NCBI GenBank assembly: GCA_963682175.1
Contig: OY821771.1
Location: 35,608,201-35,672,200, forward strand
DNA: 64,000 nt
Direction: 5' to 3'
DNA from: Triglochin maritima
Lineage: Eukaryota > Streptophyta > Magnoliopsida > Alismatales > Juncaginaceae
Within the stretch, counting starts at the first letter, position 1; every line of letters begins with the position of its first letter. Under the pieces are notes generated by a model. The model did no database searches, had not been told where the DNA came from, and saw only the letters and a program-made list of their open reading frames with translations. Shown here in pieces: positions 13,701 through 24,706 of this stretch. Position numbers and translations under genes: made by a program.

Positions 13701-16700
13701 ATTGGAATTAAATGTTGTCGTAACTATTCTATTAATATAGATATCATTATATTTTAACATCAATCTGCCATGCATCACTTAGAATGTCCATGATAACTAA
13801 ATTATATAACGTTAATATTCCCAATTTTATTTTATGCAAACAAAGATATCATGATATGTTGAAGTACTTATATTAACCTTTTTTTCAAAATAGATAAAAA
13901 GACATTACATCAGTTAATAGACTGATAATATCATCTAAAGATAGTTAATGAAGATTCCAACACCAAAATGTACTTAAATTCTATTGATACTATAACACAT
14001 CACATAATTTATAATGACAAAATATGCTTAATAACTGTATATAAAAACAAGTGCATAAGAGTTTGTACAAGTTAAAATTCCCTCATTTAGATTACAGTTA
14101 GTGTGTGATTTTTGTACAAGAGTCAATCTCGACATTAGATTACAATCACCATCACACATGACGTACTTAATAGTTTAGACTTTAGCACAATAATAAAATG
14201 ATCGAAAGAGTCGATCTCATCATTAGATTACAGTTGTCATCACAAAAATCATACATCAACATCAACATAACCCCAATGCCTCAGAAGAGACTCCCGTCTA
14301 AGCGAGGTAAGGGGTGGTCGGATGTACGCAACCCTACCACTGTAAAACAGTGAGGTTGTTTCCAATTGACCCAAATGATGCAAATGCAACTGACCATCTG
14401 CGATTCCACAATAAAAGAAATGCATATCGTTCAAATAACCCTTTGATATAGTCCATGATGCTCCAAATGTCAAAAAACAACTTATTCTTTGACAGTGGAA
14501 ATGGACACATCACAAAAATCATACACATCACAAAAATTGACAGTGGAAATGGACACATCACATATTATTAATGACCAAAGGTTCATGTTTTGAGTTTATT
14601 TTGGTATTCTTTATTAACAGATAAATGTCATAACACCAAGCACCAAACAAAATAGTCAACAAACCTATAACCATTGCATCAAAAGATGCAGAATTAGCCT
14701 CAAGATTGTAAATCTTGTAGTTAGTTAGGCCGGTCAATAGCTAAATCTAGTCCTCGTGCCTAAGTTAAACAAATCCTTGTAAAGAATTGAATGACTCCCA
14801 AGAGGCGCAAACCATGTCCTTGGATAGACTAGTTTGATGATGATAGAAGGATTAAATAATCATATTTTCTTCATTGAATCATTTGAAATCCTTTTAAATT
14901 TTACACTTTCAATGTTAGAAATGCCATGAATTGTTCTAATATCACATTCTTGCACTCATCATATGCTCCACATGCAAATCACCAATATAATTGAAAAATG
15001 AAATTGAAAGTGCAAAATAAAATAAAATTGTTCACACCTGGGAAAGACGAGAACATGCAGAACGACAACGAGCCAACTTGACTTCACGGTCACGTAAACT
15101 AGCTTCTTTTTCAGTAGCATCTTCTGTGAGCTTAACCTTTTAATAGAAGAAAGGAATTCTTATGTAAGACGACGTTTTGAATTACAAAAACTAATTAGTG
15201 TTACCACTAATAGATCAAAATTAAGTTGTGAGTACAACTCTGGCTACAGAACCAATATAAGACCCCATTTCTTCTAAAATTTTCATGTGATTTGGCATCT
15301 CTAATAAAGAAGCCAAGAAGGTCTTCAATTTTGAAGAACTATCGAGTATCGGATAAAGTGCCATCCATGCAACCTTCCAATATTAGTAATAACCTTCAAG
15401 ATTTCTATTTCCTCTCCCCTTTCTTCATATGCAAACCCTTATAGGTTCATTTTACCATTTGAACGGTGCCACTCTTTGATCATGACTTCTTTAGCTCCAA
15501 CAAGTTGGCATCATAACCACCTACTCTTCTCATCGACATCTTTGTGATCATAAGTTCCACTTTTATTCGAAAGCATCATCTTCCAATAGATTGCCCATGT
15601 GCAAATACACTTTCTTGCAAATAGAACTTCATTTTTTTCTAGATAGATATTTATTTGACAATTAGTCGCAATATTGATAAAAATTATGCTTAGGTTTGCC
15701 ACAAAGTTGTCTTTTTCTTCCTTAAATAAATAATAAATTCTAAACTAGTTTAATATTTTTCTTCTTTTTATGACTCAATGGTGTAGCTTATTTTTATTAA
15801 GGTTTTAACTTAGCATATGCGGTCCTTTGCAATTTTGTGCCCAGGGCCGCATATGCGGTTGTGCAGTTGCATAAGCGGCCGCACAACTGTATAATTAATA
15901 TATATTTTTAAAAAATCGAAAAAATTAAAAATAAAATTTTTGAAATCAGACGAACATGCATAACAGTTGTCCCCCACAGCTTCCTTCTTCAACCTCATCA
16001 CCCCTCTCCCTCCTCTCTTTTTTTCTTTCTCTCAAACTCCTCTCCTATCTCCATTCTCCACCTACCCCACCCCACCGGCCCCTCCACCATGCCCTGTGTG
16101 ACCGCACAGTGGCCACACAAGTCGCACACTGTTGGATGCGACTGTGTGGTGGTCGCATATGCGACCCTAGCCAGTCGGGCCACACATTAAAACGTTGATT
16201 TTTATGGGTTTTCTTTCCAACAGGTTCATTTATAGTCGCAATTCTTATTCTCTTCTTCTCAAAGAACAGTCATTCCTTTCATAAACAGCAATTCAGCATG
16301 AGTTCCTTATGTGATCAAGCAAGATGATAAGGACATACAATCAAGGAATTTAAGACAACCTATGTACTATTATTGCATTGCAGATACATCCATCAAAAAT
16401 TAGCTAGCTTCCTTACACTAGTTTACGAGTATTGAAGTTAGATAGCTTCCATAGATTAGCTTGTGAGTTAAACTGAACAAGCGGCAATGCATTTAAACAG
16501 CAGCTACATTCAGTAAGCAACGAATTAAACTAAAACATCTACTAGAACACTTCAGCTGAGATAACACATCGAACATTTTCAGCAAGTTTAACATAGAAAG
16601 TAAACAATAGAAAGACAATGCTCACAATCTTATCGAAGTAACTCTGAATGGTGGTGTTCTTCTCCGAAATCTCCTCATCCTTCTGCCCGAGCAACTCCAG

Positions 16701-17146
16701 CAACTGCCTCTTCGACTTGTGCAGCTCCGACACCTCAACCTTCAACCTCTCGATCTCCCCATCCTTCCTCACCTAAACCCAAACACACTCAAAACATCAA
16801 AACCAACACAAAGAAAAAGACTAAACCCGAGCGTACTCACCAAATCCTGGTGGAGGTCGTCACTGGAACCACGCGCGTCCCCGACCTCGGCGCGCTTCTC
16901 CTCGAGGGAGGCGGCGAGGTCGGCGTTCTCGGCCTGGAAGCGGACGATCTCGGCGGATAGGGAGGCGTAGCGCTGCTCGAGGAAGTTGTAGGTCTGGTCG
17001 GCGGTGAGGGCGGCGGCGTCGGCCTCGGCCTTGCAGGTCTCGAGCTGGCGGCGGAGGGCGAGAATGGCCTCATCGGCCTTTTCGGCGACGAGGGAGACCG
17101 AGTGGGAGCAGAGGCGGAACTCCTCGTCGGAAAGGAAAAGGGGCAT
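1415..17146 (-). CDS. NUA: NUA / TPR nuclear-basket protein, 5' 23 exons (gene continues past left edge)
   Basis: Homologue of Arabidopsis NUCLEAR PORE ANCHOR (metazoan TPR, yeast Mlp), a very long coiled-coil scaffold of the nuclear basket. In Arabidopsis it acts in mRNA export, SUMO homeostasis with the protease ESD4, and flowering time. Start ATG is at 17146 (MPLFLSDEEF, as in the family). Exons, 5' to 3': 17146-16841, 16772-16626, 15136-15038, 12809-12681, 12583-12491, 12387-12322, 10037-9948, 9870-9793, 9679-9555, 8463-8349, 8272-8180, 7132-7084, 6302-6199, 6107-6039, 5807-5688, 5550-5446, 4499-4386, 4234-4156, 2586-2543, 2458-2385, 1893-1791, 1723-1589, 1513-1415. The phases join into 812 open codons. 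Landmarks are ELHKSKRQLLELL, GTALAASLLRSGWSLAKIYE, FLLKECREVQIRYG, RKLSMEVSVLKNEKE and NAEKRASDE. The sequence is rich in E, K, L and Q heptads. One intron starts with GC. The C-terminal half, more than 1,000 residues in relatives, is not in the window. Confidence 0.93.
2883..3142 (-). mobile_element. RTE-clade LINE 3'-end fragment
   Basis: The minus frame 3142-2939 encodes the C-terminal tail of plant RTE-type LINE proteins (RGRSRPQLIWEETVKRDLKD, then LDRNTWKKTIHVPES). It is followed by the 3' end CCCCAACTAGTTTGGGATAA and AAGGCTTTGT. It is truncated at its 5' side and lies inside the hAT-like element of NUA intron 18. Confidence 0.75.
3376..3411 (-). repeat. Short RTE 3'-tail fragment
   Basis: Contains AAGCCTTTAATCTCAAACTA then GTTGGGGTAAGC, matching the 3' terminus of the RTE copy at 2883-2940. 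Only the extreme end is left. Confidence 0.55.
3745..3870 (-). repeat. Two RTE tails separating three copies of one target sequence
   Basis: GATTATTTGCATAGGTCAA occurs at 3745-3763, 3800-3818 and 3852-3870. Each interval holds (AAC)n plus AAAGCCTTTTATCCCAAAAT, the last ~36 nt of the RTE element in minus orientation. This fits two extremely short LINE insertions with long target duplications, or one insertion followed by tandem duplication of a ~52-55 bp unit. Confidence 0.7.
5444..5550 (-). CDS. NUA: NUA exon 16 with a GC 5' splice site
   Basis: The exon occupies 5550-5446 (35 codons, MSYKDINELV ... RIEEVK). The intron begins GCAAGA at 5445-5440 instead of GT. The AAG|GCAAG context fits the stringent consensus of GC-AG introns. 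Ending at the upstream GTGAAG would remove two residues (VK) that align without a gap to the family, so the GC site is preferred. Both choices keep phase 0, so alternative use would change the protein by only two residues. Confidence 0.75.
7688..7796 (+). mobile_element. RTE LINE tail with (TTG)n end, NUA intron 11
   Basis: The plus strand reads ACGTGCCTGAACCGTGACTT, then CTACCCCAACTAGTTTGGAA, then AAAGGC and a run of about ten TTG triplets. It is homologous to the 3' end of the copy at 2883-3142 but inverted relative to it. TTG-type microsatellite tails are characteristic of plant RTE elements. Confidence 0.75.
14240..14395 (-). mobile_element. SINE-like (Au-type) 3' fragment, NUA intron 3
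   Basis: On the minus strand this reads GGAAACAACCTCACTG ... GGTTGCGTACATCCGACC ... TCGCTTAGACGGGAGTCTC and ends in TTGATG repeats. This resembles the 3' body of Au-type plant SINEs. The 5' Pol III box region is not recognisable, so it is 5'-truncated or diverged. Confidence 0.5.
14487..14562 (+). repeat. Tandem duplication of ~40 bp
   Basis: TTGACAGTGGAAATGGACAC followed by ATCACA(AAA) occurs twice, separated by AATCATACACATCACAAAAA. It is a simple local duplication within NUA intron 3, with no coding content. Confidence 0.6.
15812..16192. repeat. GCATATGCGG inverted-motif repeat in NUA intron 2
   Basis: Several palindromic words based on (G)CATATGCG(G) and TGCGAC/GTCGCA occur near 15815-15890 and 16090-16185 (for example GCATATGCGGTCC, GGCCGCATATGCGG, GGTCGCATATGCGACC). 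Between them is a C/T-rich stretch. The arrangement resembles subterminal repeats at both ends of a small DNA transposon, but no convincing TIR or TSD was found. Confidence 0.35.
16841..17146 (-). CDS. NUA: NUA exon 1 (start exon, GC-rich)
   Basis: 102 codons from the initiator ATG to a GTGAGT donor in phase 0. It encodes the conserved NUA N-terminus (MPLFLSDEEF ... FLEQRYASLSAEI). The exon is strongly GC-rich, with most third positions G or C, unlike the AT-rich downstream exons. The start was chosen because it matches the family N-terminus and no in-frame upstream ATG continues this homology. Confidence 0.93.
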
Positions 17147-17159
17147 CGTGGCCGGAGAG

Positions 17160-17261
17160 AAACCCTAGAGGGAGGAGCAGTGTGGAATGGGCGGGGAGGG
17201 GGTGAAGGGGAACATTGTGGATTCGTGAGCCGAGTGGGCTCCAGATGGGCCTGTTTGGGCC
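17160..17261 (-). promoter_or_regulatory. NUA leader/promoter motifs: telo-box and three TGGGCY (site II-like) motifs
   Basis: Just upstream of the NUA ATG lie AAACCCTAG at 17160-17168 (telo-box, plus-strand sense), TGGGCT at 17235-17240, and TGGGCC at 17246-17251 and 17256-17261. Telo-boxes and TGGGCY site II motifs, bound by TCP-type factors, are typical of broadly expressed plant genes. No clear TATA box is seen close by. The transcription start is not determined. Confidence 0.5.
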
Positions 17262-17503
17262 TTCTGCGGTTCGCTAATTGGACTGTACTTTGAATGGTCT
17301 ATGAACCATCTATATCTAATTTTATTTTATTTAAGAATAAGAAGCTAAAATTGAATTTTTTGTGTGCGTGAAACTTTGGATACGGTGGATAAATTGAAAC
17401 GACGGATGAGTATGTCAATCGTCCCGCGTAAATGTTTGATTGTTTGCTGGTTTTGGGGTACACAAACATGTACACGAACAATGCACGTTAATAACCACGT
17501 AGA

Positions 17504-19912
17504 CATAGATCTGATAATTTGACACGGAATACGAAAACACGATATAAAAAAATTCGTATTTGGGTTTCAAAATTTTGTGTTTCATGTCATTTTTCGAGTA
17601 AACAAAATAATTTTGTCTTTTTTCGAATACCCAAAAAGAACACAAAATACATGAAATGATATCACTCAACTGTTCAGCCCTCACCAAACGAAACAAAATC
17701 ACCCATCCACACTACAGAAAACAAAACCCTAAGTCCTAACCCTCCTCCCTCAACCCCTCACCTCATGTCACAGTCAGTCGATTATACTTTTTGTGTTCTC
17801 AAATCCTAAGCCTCCAAAGCACAAAAACACACTCAAAGTTTCATCTTCACCGCTTGCATATCAATTCTCAATCCTATATCCAAATGTGCTCAAATTATAG
17901 TGTTTTAGATTGTGATTCCATTTATATATTCAAAGAATCACTCAAGTATTGTAAAGTTTCTAGGAAACTCCCTCTCGGGTTGTGAGAGGAGGCACGAGCA
18001 AGACGAGGTTGTTCGTGAGGCTCAGTGTTTGTAAACGACGCTGATCTCGGCTCGGAACAGAGATCAGATAGTGGAACTGTAAGCAGGACTCAGATGATCG
18101 AGCGGGGGCTTGAGAGGAGAACTATGACCGGGTGCAATGCTGAACCTCTCTAAATCTGGTGTTCAATTGTTATTTGCATGTTTTCTCTCTTAATCCTTAA
18201 TTATCGTTTTAATTTTGAATTTATACCGTAATTAGAGGGTCATCAATCCTAAGAAAATGAAGGGGTTTGGGAGTGTGTAATCCTAGGTTTGATCCTCAAG
18301 TGTTTAGACATGTGATAACAGTAGTTGTAGTGAGATATGATTTGTCTTTTTAGTTTGTTGAATATGAATCCATTAGAGAAACATTTTTTAAGTAAACCCA
18401 AGTGCAAAATTGGTGAGTAGGAACACCCTCAAAAGTGACATTTTGGCTTGCTCAAATGTGAGAAAAAGAACTTCTTTGATAGTTGCAATGCTATGGTGGA
18501 AGAGTGTGTTTGACTTCTGACTTGTGGAGTTCAGTGGCTACCGATTGCTACATCGCTCTTACAGCTCAATTTATCATGGATGATTGGGTTTTGCAGAAGT
18601 AGTTGTTGAGTTTCTCACATATTCCATTTTCGCATACTGGCATCACAAGATCAGATAAAAAATTACAACTTGTTAGTAGAATGGAAACTTGAGTTCAAGT
18701 TGTTCAGCATTACTTTAGACAATGTCACTAATAATAATTCTTTTGTCGATACTTTGAAAGAACGGTTGGATTTGAGAAATGCTCTTCTTAGTAATGGGAA
18801 GTACTCCATATCAGGTGTTGTGCCCACATTCTCAATCTGATTGTGTAAGAAGGGTTGAAAGAGATGGATGTGGCGATTTTTAAAGTATGGGAGATTGTCA
18901 AATACATCAAAGACTCTCAAGGAAGAAGACAAAAGTTTATGGATCACAATGAACAAGCTGATTTAAACAAAAGGAGACGATTACGTCAAGATATGCCCAC
19001 AAGGTGAAACTCGATGTACCTTATGCTTGATATCTTTGATATGTATGACGCAACCCAATACTTATTTTGCAAGTTTTTAATTTATTAAAAACCTCTTTTT
19101 ATTTAAGTTTAAATATCTAATATACTAAGATAAATTCTCTCTTGACACTGATATATGTTGTATATGTAAATCCTAGATGTGAAAATAAGCATAATTCATC
19201 CATAAAAAGGTATAAAACAAGAATGGGCTAAAATCCATAGGAAAAAAAGAAAAACAGCTGATAAGAAATAATGAATGAATCCTAAATCGAGTTTAGGTTC
19301 GAATTCTTGCTCTTTATTTCCAACTTGCTTTTGTCTATTTGCAATTGACAGATTCAAACTACAAGCATAGTCTTTTGTACAAGAATGTGACCAAGTAGAA
19401 AGTTTTTGAATAGACCCACAATCCCATAGAAAGACATCACGATCCCGTGTGGAAAAAGATGAAACCGAAGTTTGACAATATCCCATTGCAAATTTGTATT
19501 TCCCAAACGTGTATTTGGTTCAAAGTACAATTTCATGTGTTTATTTTTAGATTTTATGAATGTGTTTTAATTTTTAATTTTTTAGGTGTTCTAATCTTAA
19601 ATGAGGTATATTTCAGGGAAATTGTGTACCTCGTGTGAAATCTTGTACTATGTTTATGTAAATAGTGTACAAGTTTCGTGTAAATCATGTACAGATTTCA
19701 TGTATATTCGTATATCATGTTGTGTTGTGTCTTCATTACACGATATGTACACGAACAATTTCGTGTACATACCGTGTCGTGTTGTGTATACACGGTTAAT
19801 TTCGTGTACCGAAAGGCAAACACGAGTACTAACTATGTCGTGTGCGTGTTCAACAAAAACGTCTAGTACACATGAAATTACACGACACGAAAGTACATGA
19901 CACGACATGATT
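17504..19912 (+). mobile_element. Degenerate hAT (Ac/RICESLEEPER-type) DNA transposon
   Basis: A decayed hAT transposase lies in the middle. The flanks are rich in CGTGTAC/GACACG words, dense at 19620-19905 and also present near 17460-17560. The left end reads TCTGATAATTTGACACGG. The right end, reverse-complemented, reads AGGCTTGACAATCATGTCGT, an approximate TIR pair. No clean 8-bp target duplication is visible, so the borders are approximate. Confidence 0.6.
18440..19045 (+). pseudogene. hAT-family transposase pseudogene
   Basis: Plus-strand frames read, in order, LAKCEKKNFFDS (zinc-finger tail), SVATDCYIALTAQFIMDDWV, LFSITLDNVTNNNSFVDTLK, ERLDLRNALLS, then KYIKDSQGRRQKF and MPTRW(stop in place of N)S. 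These match the conserved blocks of plant RICESLEEPER/DAYSLEEPER-like hAT transposases. Stops and several frame changes interrupt it, and the C-terminal hAT dimerisation domain was not found. Not functional. Confidence 0.75.
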
Positions 19913-20470
19913 GTCAAGCCTACATATACATGATGATACTCAATATGTACATGATTTTTGGCGGATTTATGTTGCTCGAACCGAACACGACATGATAAGG
20001 TACGTGAAAATGTTGTATACACGATTTTATGTGAAAAACATGTTAACCATATAGCATTCGTCACATAATTTAAATGTTTCGTGAAGCATGAGAATTTCAC
20101 TAATTTAGCCAATAACAATGGTTGTAAGTTGTGCAACAATGTTTTCCAAACGAGTGATGTAGGAGGTTTCAAGACCCCTGAGCTCGTGGAAGATTGGGAG
20201 CACGAGGAGACCTTGTAGTCTTGTCAAAGTCAATTTGAATTACATTGATGGGAAATGGACGAGGACGATGACAAATGATGAATTAATCGTTGATAAATCA
20301 TGATTATGATATTTGTGCAAACAGTTGAATCGACAATTTACCAAGTTCTTTAAAATTCAAAGTATATAAAAGTGTTGAGATATCAAAAGTTTGAAACTAA
20401 TAAGTCCAAATTGTGAAATCATAATGGAAATGTTAAAACAAATATTAACTTGATTATAATTGATAATGAA
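19913..20470. other. AT-rich intergenic stretch
   Basis: A few more CGTGTA/ACACGA words at 19950-20040 may belong to the hAT end. The rest is AT-rich with no recognisable gene, RNA or repeat. Confidence 0.4.
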
Positions 20471-20984
20471 TGCAAAATATCAAAACAAAGACATCATATT
20501 TTTTCCATATACGGCTGATAATGAATGCAAAAACAAAACAAAAAAATCACTCAACTCTTCAATCTCTATATGTGTTAACTCTCCCTCTCTGATCATCTTC
20601 CCCCAAATCTCTAACCTTAACCCCAACCTATCTCCCTCATCCTTCCTCCTCAGCCCCGACGACTTAGGTGGTTGTCTCCGAGGAGTAGGCACGGAGGGGA
20701 AGCATCCCTTTCTCCGGTTTTCTTCTTCTTCGAGGTACGCCACTCACCCCTTAGTTGTTCCTTGGTCCGAATGGGTGTGGGGGAGTGATGGAGGAGGAAG
20801 CGACGTCGATGGTCGGAGGTGAGGCAGGGAGGAGGGTTAAGAGGGGGTCGCACGAAGGAAGCGCGGTTGCGGCCGTGTTTGGGTCGCGCCACTGTGGTGG
20901 CCGACGGGGCAGGCCAGCGACGTGACCGGATGGGGATGGGGCGGTTAAGGTTTGGTGTGGTGTTGTTTTGGTTAGGTTATTTGT
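20471..20984. other. Unclassified, possible repeat leader
   Basis: A short repeat (TGATAATGAATGCAAAA, twice, at ~20461 and ~20516) is followed by C/T-rich then GC-rich DNA. Open frames occur on both strands but show no recognised domain. Composition shifts abruptly at about 20680 and again at 20990, which suggests old element borders. Confidence 0.3.
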
Positions 20985-21355
20985 GCTAAAAACCTGAATT
21001 TTGTTATTATTACTTTAATAATAAATAGTTGGATTGATTGCAGAATAAATCATGTAATTTAATTGTATTTGGTTAAATAGTTAATAACTAGATAAATTGC
21101 CTTAAAATCCTAGATTTAATTGTATTTGTTTAATTTAGTAATAATTGGACTATTGGCTGGAAATCCCAGGACTTCGTAATTGATATAATAATTTATAATT
21201 GGGTTACTTGCCGGATAAACCTTGGAATTTCTATAATCTTGGAAAATAATTTAATTTTGGGAAATTTGATCTTTTTCCCTGGACTTTATTTATATTGTAG
21301 TAAATTACATGAGTTGGGTATTTTGCTATTTTTCCCCTGAGCTTTTGAGAATTGT
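20985..21355 (+). repeat. Degenerate tandem repeat, ~60-70 bp unit, about six copies
   Basis: Successive segments share the pattern (AATAATTTA)-(TAATTGGGTTA)-TTGCC-GGATAAACC-TTGGAATTT with heavy drift. The clearest copies start near 21000, 21080, 21140, 21190, 21245 and 21300. It is probably part of an old LTR. Confidence 0.4.
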
Positions 21356-21584
21356 GAATTATAATGGAACTTTAGGAGAATTACACTCATACTCATGTAC
21401 CATTGCTTGTGGGTTTAGAGATATAGTTACTTCATGTTGCTTGTATTATTTTATAGCCTTGTTCATGGTTATTGCTCTATATCTAGTTGGGGTTGTTGCC
21501 TTTGCTTTGGGGGTAAATTGCATTTACCTTATTGTCTTATGAGATTGTGTGTTTGTAAGATGTTTGCGGAACTTGTTGTACAAC

Positions 21585-21885
21585 CATGTTGTTACGAGTG
21601 GCCGTTGGAGCATTGCTCACGGACTCGGGCGTGTGGTCGAGTAGTGGAGTTGACGTGTGAGGCATGTATGACTAGATGTTAGGGTGTTACCCCGTTGTTG
21701 TGACAGTCCGGGATGGTTTATCAGCGTTGTTATGGGTGACCGCTAGAGTTGGGCTCGCGGGCTCGGGCGTTGTGGTTGGATTCCTGAGCGGACGTGGAAC
21801 TGATCAGCTCGCCAGCGTTGTTACGGGTGACCGCTGAAGTTGGGCTCTCCAGCTCGGGTGCGTGGTTGGAGTAGGACGTTGCCAT
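21585..21885 (+). repeat. Three ~55-nt GC-rich modules
   Basis: GTTGTTACGAGTGGCCGTTG (~21590), GTTGTTATGGGTGACCGCTA (~21725) and GTTGTTACGGGTGACCGCTG (~21818) each continue with GAG(T/C)...GCTC...CTCGGGCG-like sequence and GTGGTTGGA. They are three diverged copies of one module spaced about 135 and 93 bp apart, likely part of an LTR remnant. No protein domain is recognised. Confidence 0.45.
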
Positions 21886-24144
21886 GTTGGCCGGAGAGCA
21901 GGTTGAGTGTCGCCTCATGGATTGGATGCGCGGTTAGGTCGAGGTGCACGCTCGACTTTGCTGGGTGCATGACCGTCATAGGCGGATAGACCTTGTTTAT
22001 TTATTTTTTATTCAATTTTCATTACAATATTCCTCTTTCATTTATTTTTATAGCTCGTACAAACTGGTGTTTGTTGAAAATGATAAATGATAGATTACTT
22101 ACTTAGAAGCTTGTATTCAAACGATTACTTTCATTTACTTTTATGGATATTACTATCTAGAATTTTGTTTTATTTTTTTACTTGATTTATTTTCGTATAA
22201 AAATTACTTCTTCACTTTGACTTACTTATTCTAAAACTAACAAGCAGATATGTCTAATCAATAAGTGTAACATCCCACAACAATGGAAAATTTAATTTTT
22301 TTAACAATAAAAGAGATCTCAAGACAAAGCTCATCAAGCGGGAATGTTACTCAAATAAATAATCAGTCAGTGCACTAAATACAACATAGTTTATCAAAAA
22401 CACGTGATTACATCAATACAACAAAATGAACACAGGTAATCATGACGACCTCGAATAGTCCGAAGAGGATCTTGCCCCCAAAATATGTGTGTTCACTGTT
22501 ACCACCCCCACGGAACCTATTGCGGTCCTGAAACATGAAATAAACCACAATTCTTGAGTTTTCCATTAGGAAAACCCTGTATGCTAAGCATACCTATATG
22601 AATACAACAATATGGTAATGAACCTATCATACTAGTAGCATATCATGTCATCAACAACAATGAAAACAAAACTCCTCCAAGGGTAAGATAGGGCCTCAGT
22701 CCTACCACAACCACAAATACCCTCTCTGGGTCAACAAGGACATATCACTAGTGCAAAATGCTCAATAGATGTCACCGAATAGACGTCGGATATAAAAACA
22801 TCTGACGTGTATAGGTATAGACTCGCATGCTTGGACATCCGACGTCTATAGGTTTGTATAAATGGTGGTTTTTTAGTATAACCGACGTCTATATCTTCTG
22901 AAATATTTTTTGTTTATTTTTTGGATTTATTTCGTATAAAAATTTATGTGGATTTATTTTGTATCAGAAATAATGCAATTTTTTGGGATTTATTTCGTGT
23001 AAGAATTAACTCATTTTTTGGGATTTATTTTGTATAAGATATAACACAATTTTTTGGGATTTATTTCGTGTAAGAATTTATGTGTATTTATTTTGTATAA
23101 GAATAATGTGGATTTAAAATAGTTACATCAATGTAACTATCACATGTGTGTTGTACACATGTGTGTGTATGGTGACATGTTTAGTCTGAAAGGAATGTGT
23201 TCTAATATATGTCAACTATTATGAATTGGATGTGCAAACATTTTGTTCCTTGATTATGGTATTCGTCTTTTGGAAGTGTTAAAGAAGATGCGTTTGGTCC
23301 TTAACCATAGAGCTCTAAAAGATAATGGTTTACATAAATCAAAAGTTATTCACAATCATGGTAATTAACATGGAACATTAATCACCGAGATAAGATTATC
23401 GTGTTGGTCATCGATTGTTGTAGCTCTACAAATAATTGACGACACGAGTATATAAAAGAGGAAAAGATTACTTTTATATATTGAATAGACCTAACAAGTA
23501 AAACATTATGGAATTGTCTTTTGTGTCATTAATGTTTTACTGTGTCTTGGATCCTAAGATATGAGAATTGTAGTTTTTCACAGAAGAAGTGCTTAATTTT
23601 ATTATTGTGACATATAATGAATATAATACAAAGGTGACACATTCCTACTTTGTATATATTCTTAATATCACGAGGCAAGGGACGGACACAAGTGGTGCAC
23701 TTACATCACTAAATGGATCGTGTTTAGTTCGAGTGGAACAAAGACATCTATGCTAATTGGGTAACTATAATGTGTAGCTAAATACCGCTTATAGTTTGAG
23801 ATATTAAGTGTTTAATATCGCTGCCAATTTAACTTAGATCCTCATATAGGTTACACCACAAAACTAGGAAACAATAAGCTTGATTTTGAGTTCATATGAT
23901 GTGTCAGGTTTCATATGAAAAAAAGACACATGTGGTGAACGAATAAAATCAACATGTCATGAGAATTGACATAATTTGAATCATAATAAATTCATATGAG
24001 GTGTGTATATTATGGGGTGTAATAATTTAATATTACATAAGATAATATATTACATAAGATGTGAATTTGCTACAAACCCCAAAAGATCAAATTTTGTTGA
24101 AAATAAATCCAAAATTTAACAAAGGCAAAATCGGGGTCAAACAC

Positions 24145-24525
24145 GGTGAACCGTTTAGGGTTCGATCGACTGAGGTGTCTTCGGAACGGTCAACCGAACG
24201 GGGAACGAGTAATCACAATTGATTGACCGAAATTGTGTGGAGTGCCTGGACAATTGGGTAAACCGAGCGTGAACGGTCAACCGAGAGAAAATATATTGGA
24301 ATATTTTCGGTAGACCGAATGTGACACGATCGTCCGATGAATGTTCACCAGGAGATATTTTGGTAGGTTAACGGTCGACCGGAGCAAGACGCGGATCGTC
24401 TGAATTTTTCTAGAGAATTTTTCTCATGCATATTCGGTCGACCGTCTAGCTCACGGTCCACCGAACATGTGTTATAACTGAATGGTTCAGTTAACCGAGA
24501 AAAATTCTCGGTCAACCGAACAGTG
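24145..24525. repeat. Diverged CGGTCGACCG array (solo LTR nested in CACTA 1)
   Basis: Exact CGGTCGACCG at ~24371 and ~24435, plus variants CGGTCAACCG, CGGTGAACCG, CGGTAGACCG and CGGTCCACCG. Several pairs are spaced 19-22 bp, e.g. CAGTTAACCG with CGGTCAACCG near 24488 and 24509. Variants mostly differ by C-to-T or G-to-A changes, as expected of CpG decay. Confidence 0.65.
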
Positions 24526-24696
24526 CGATTTCTGCCTGAATTATTAAGAGAATAATTAGATCATGGGTTGGATTAATTCCAGATTTAATTAAACGTTTTT
24601 TAGGATGCTTATGTGACAATTTGAAATTAATTTTAGGAGAGAATAAGCAAGAGATCATGACTAAAGAATAATTCTTGATAAGCATATTTTGGGAGC

Positions 24697-24706
24697 CTAT
24701 AAAAGG
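24697..24706 (+). promoter_or_regulatory. LTR TATA box
   Basis: CTATAAAAGG in the nested solo LTR, followed by a C/T-rich start region. Likely the retroelement promoter. Confidence 0.6.

Noticed and set aside
19654..20172. 172-residue minus-strand frame rich in His, Val and Cys
   Set aside because: Translation of the CGTGTA repeat array at the hAT end; repeat-driven, not a gene.
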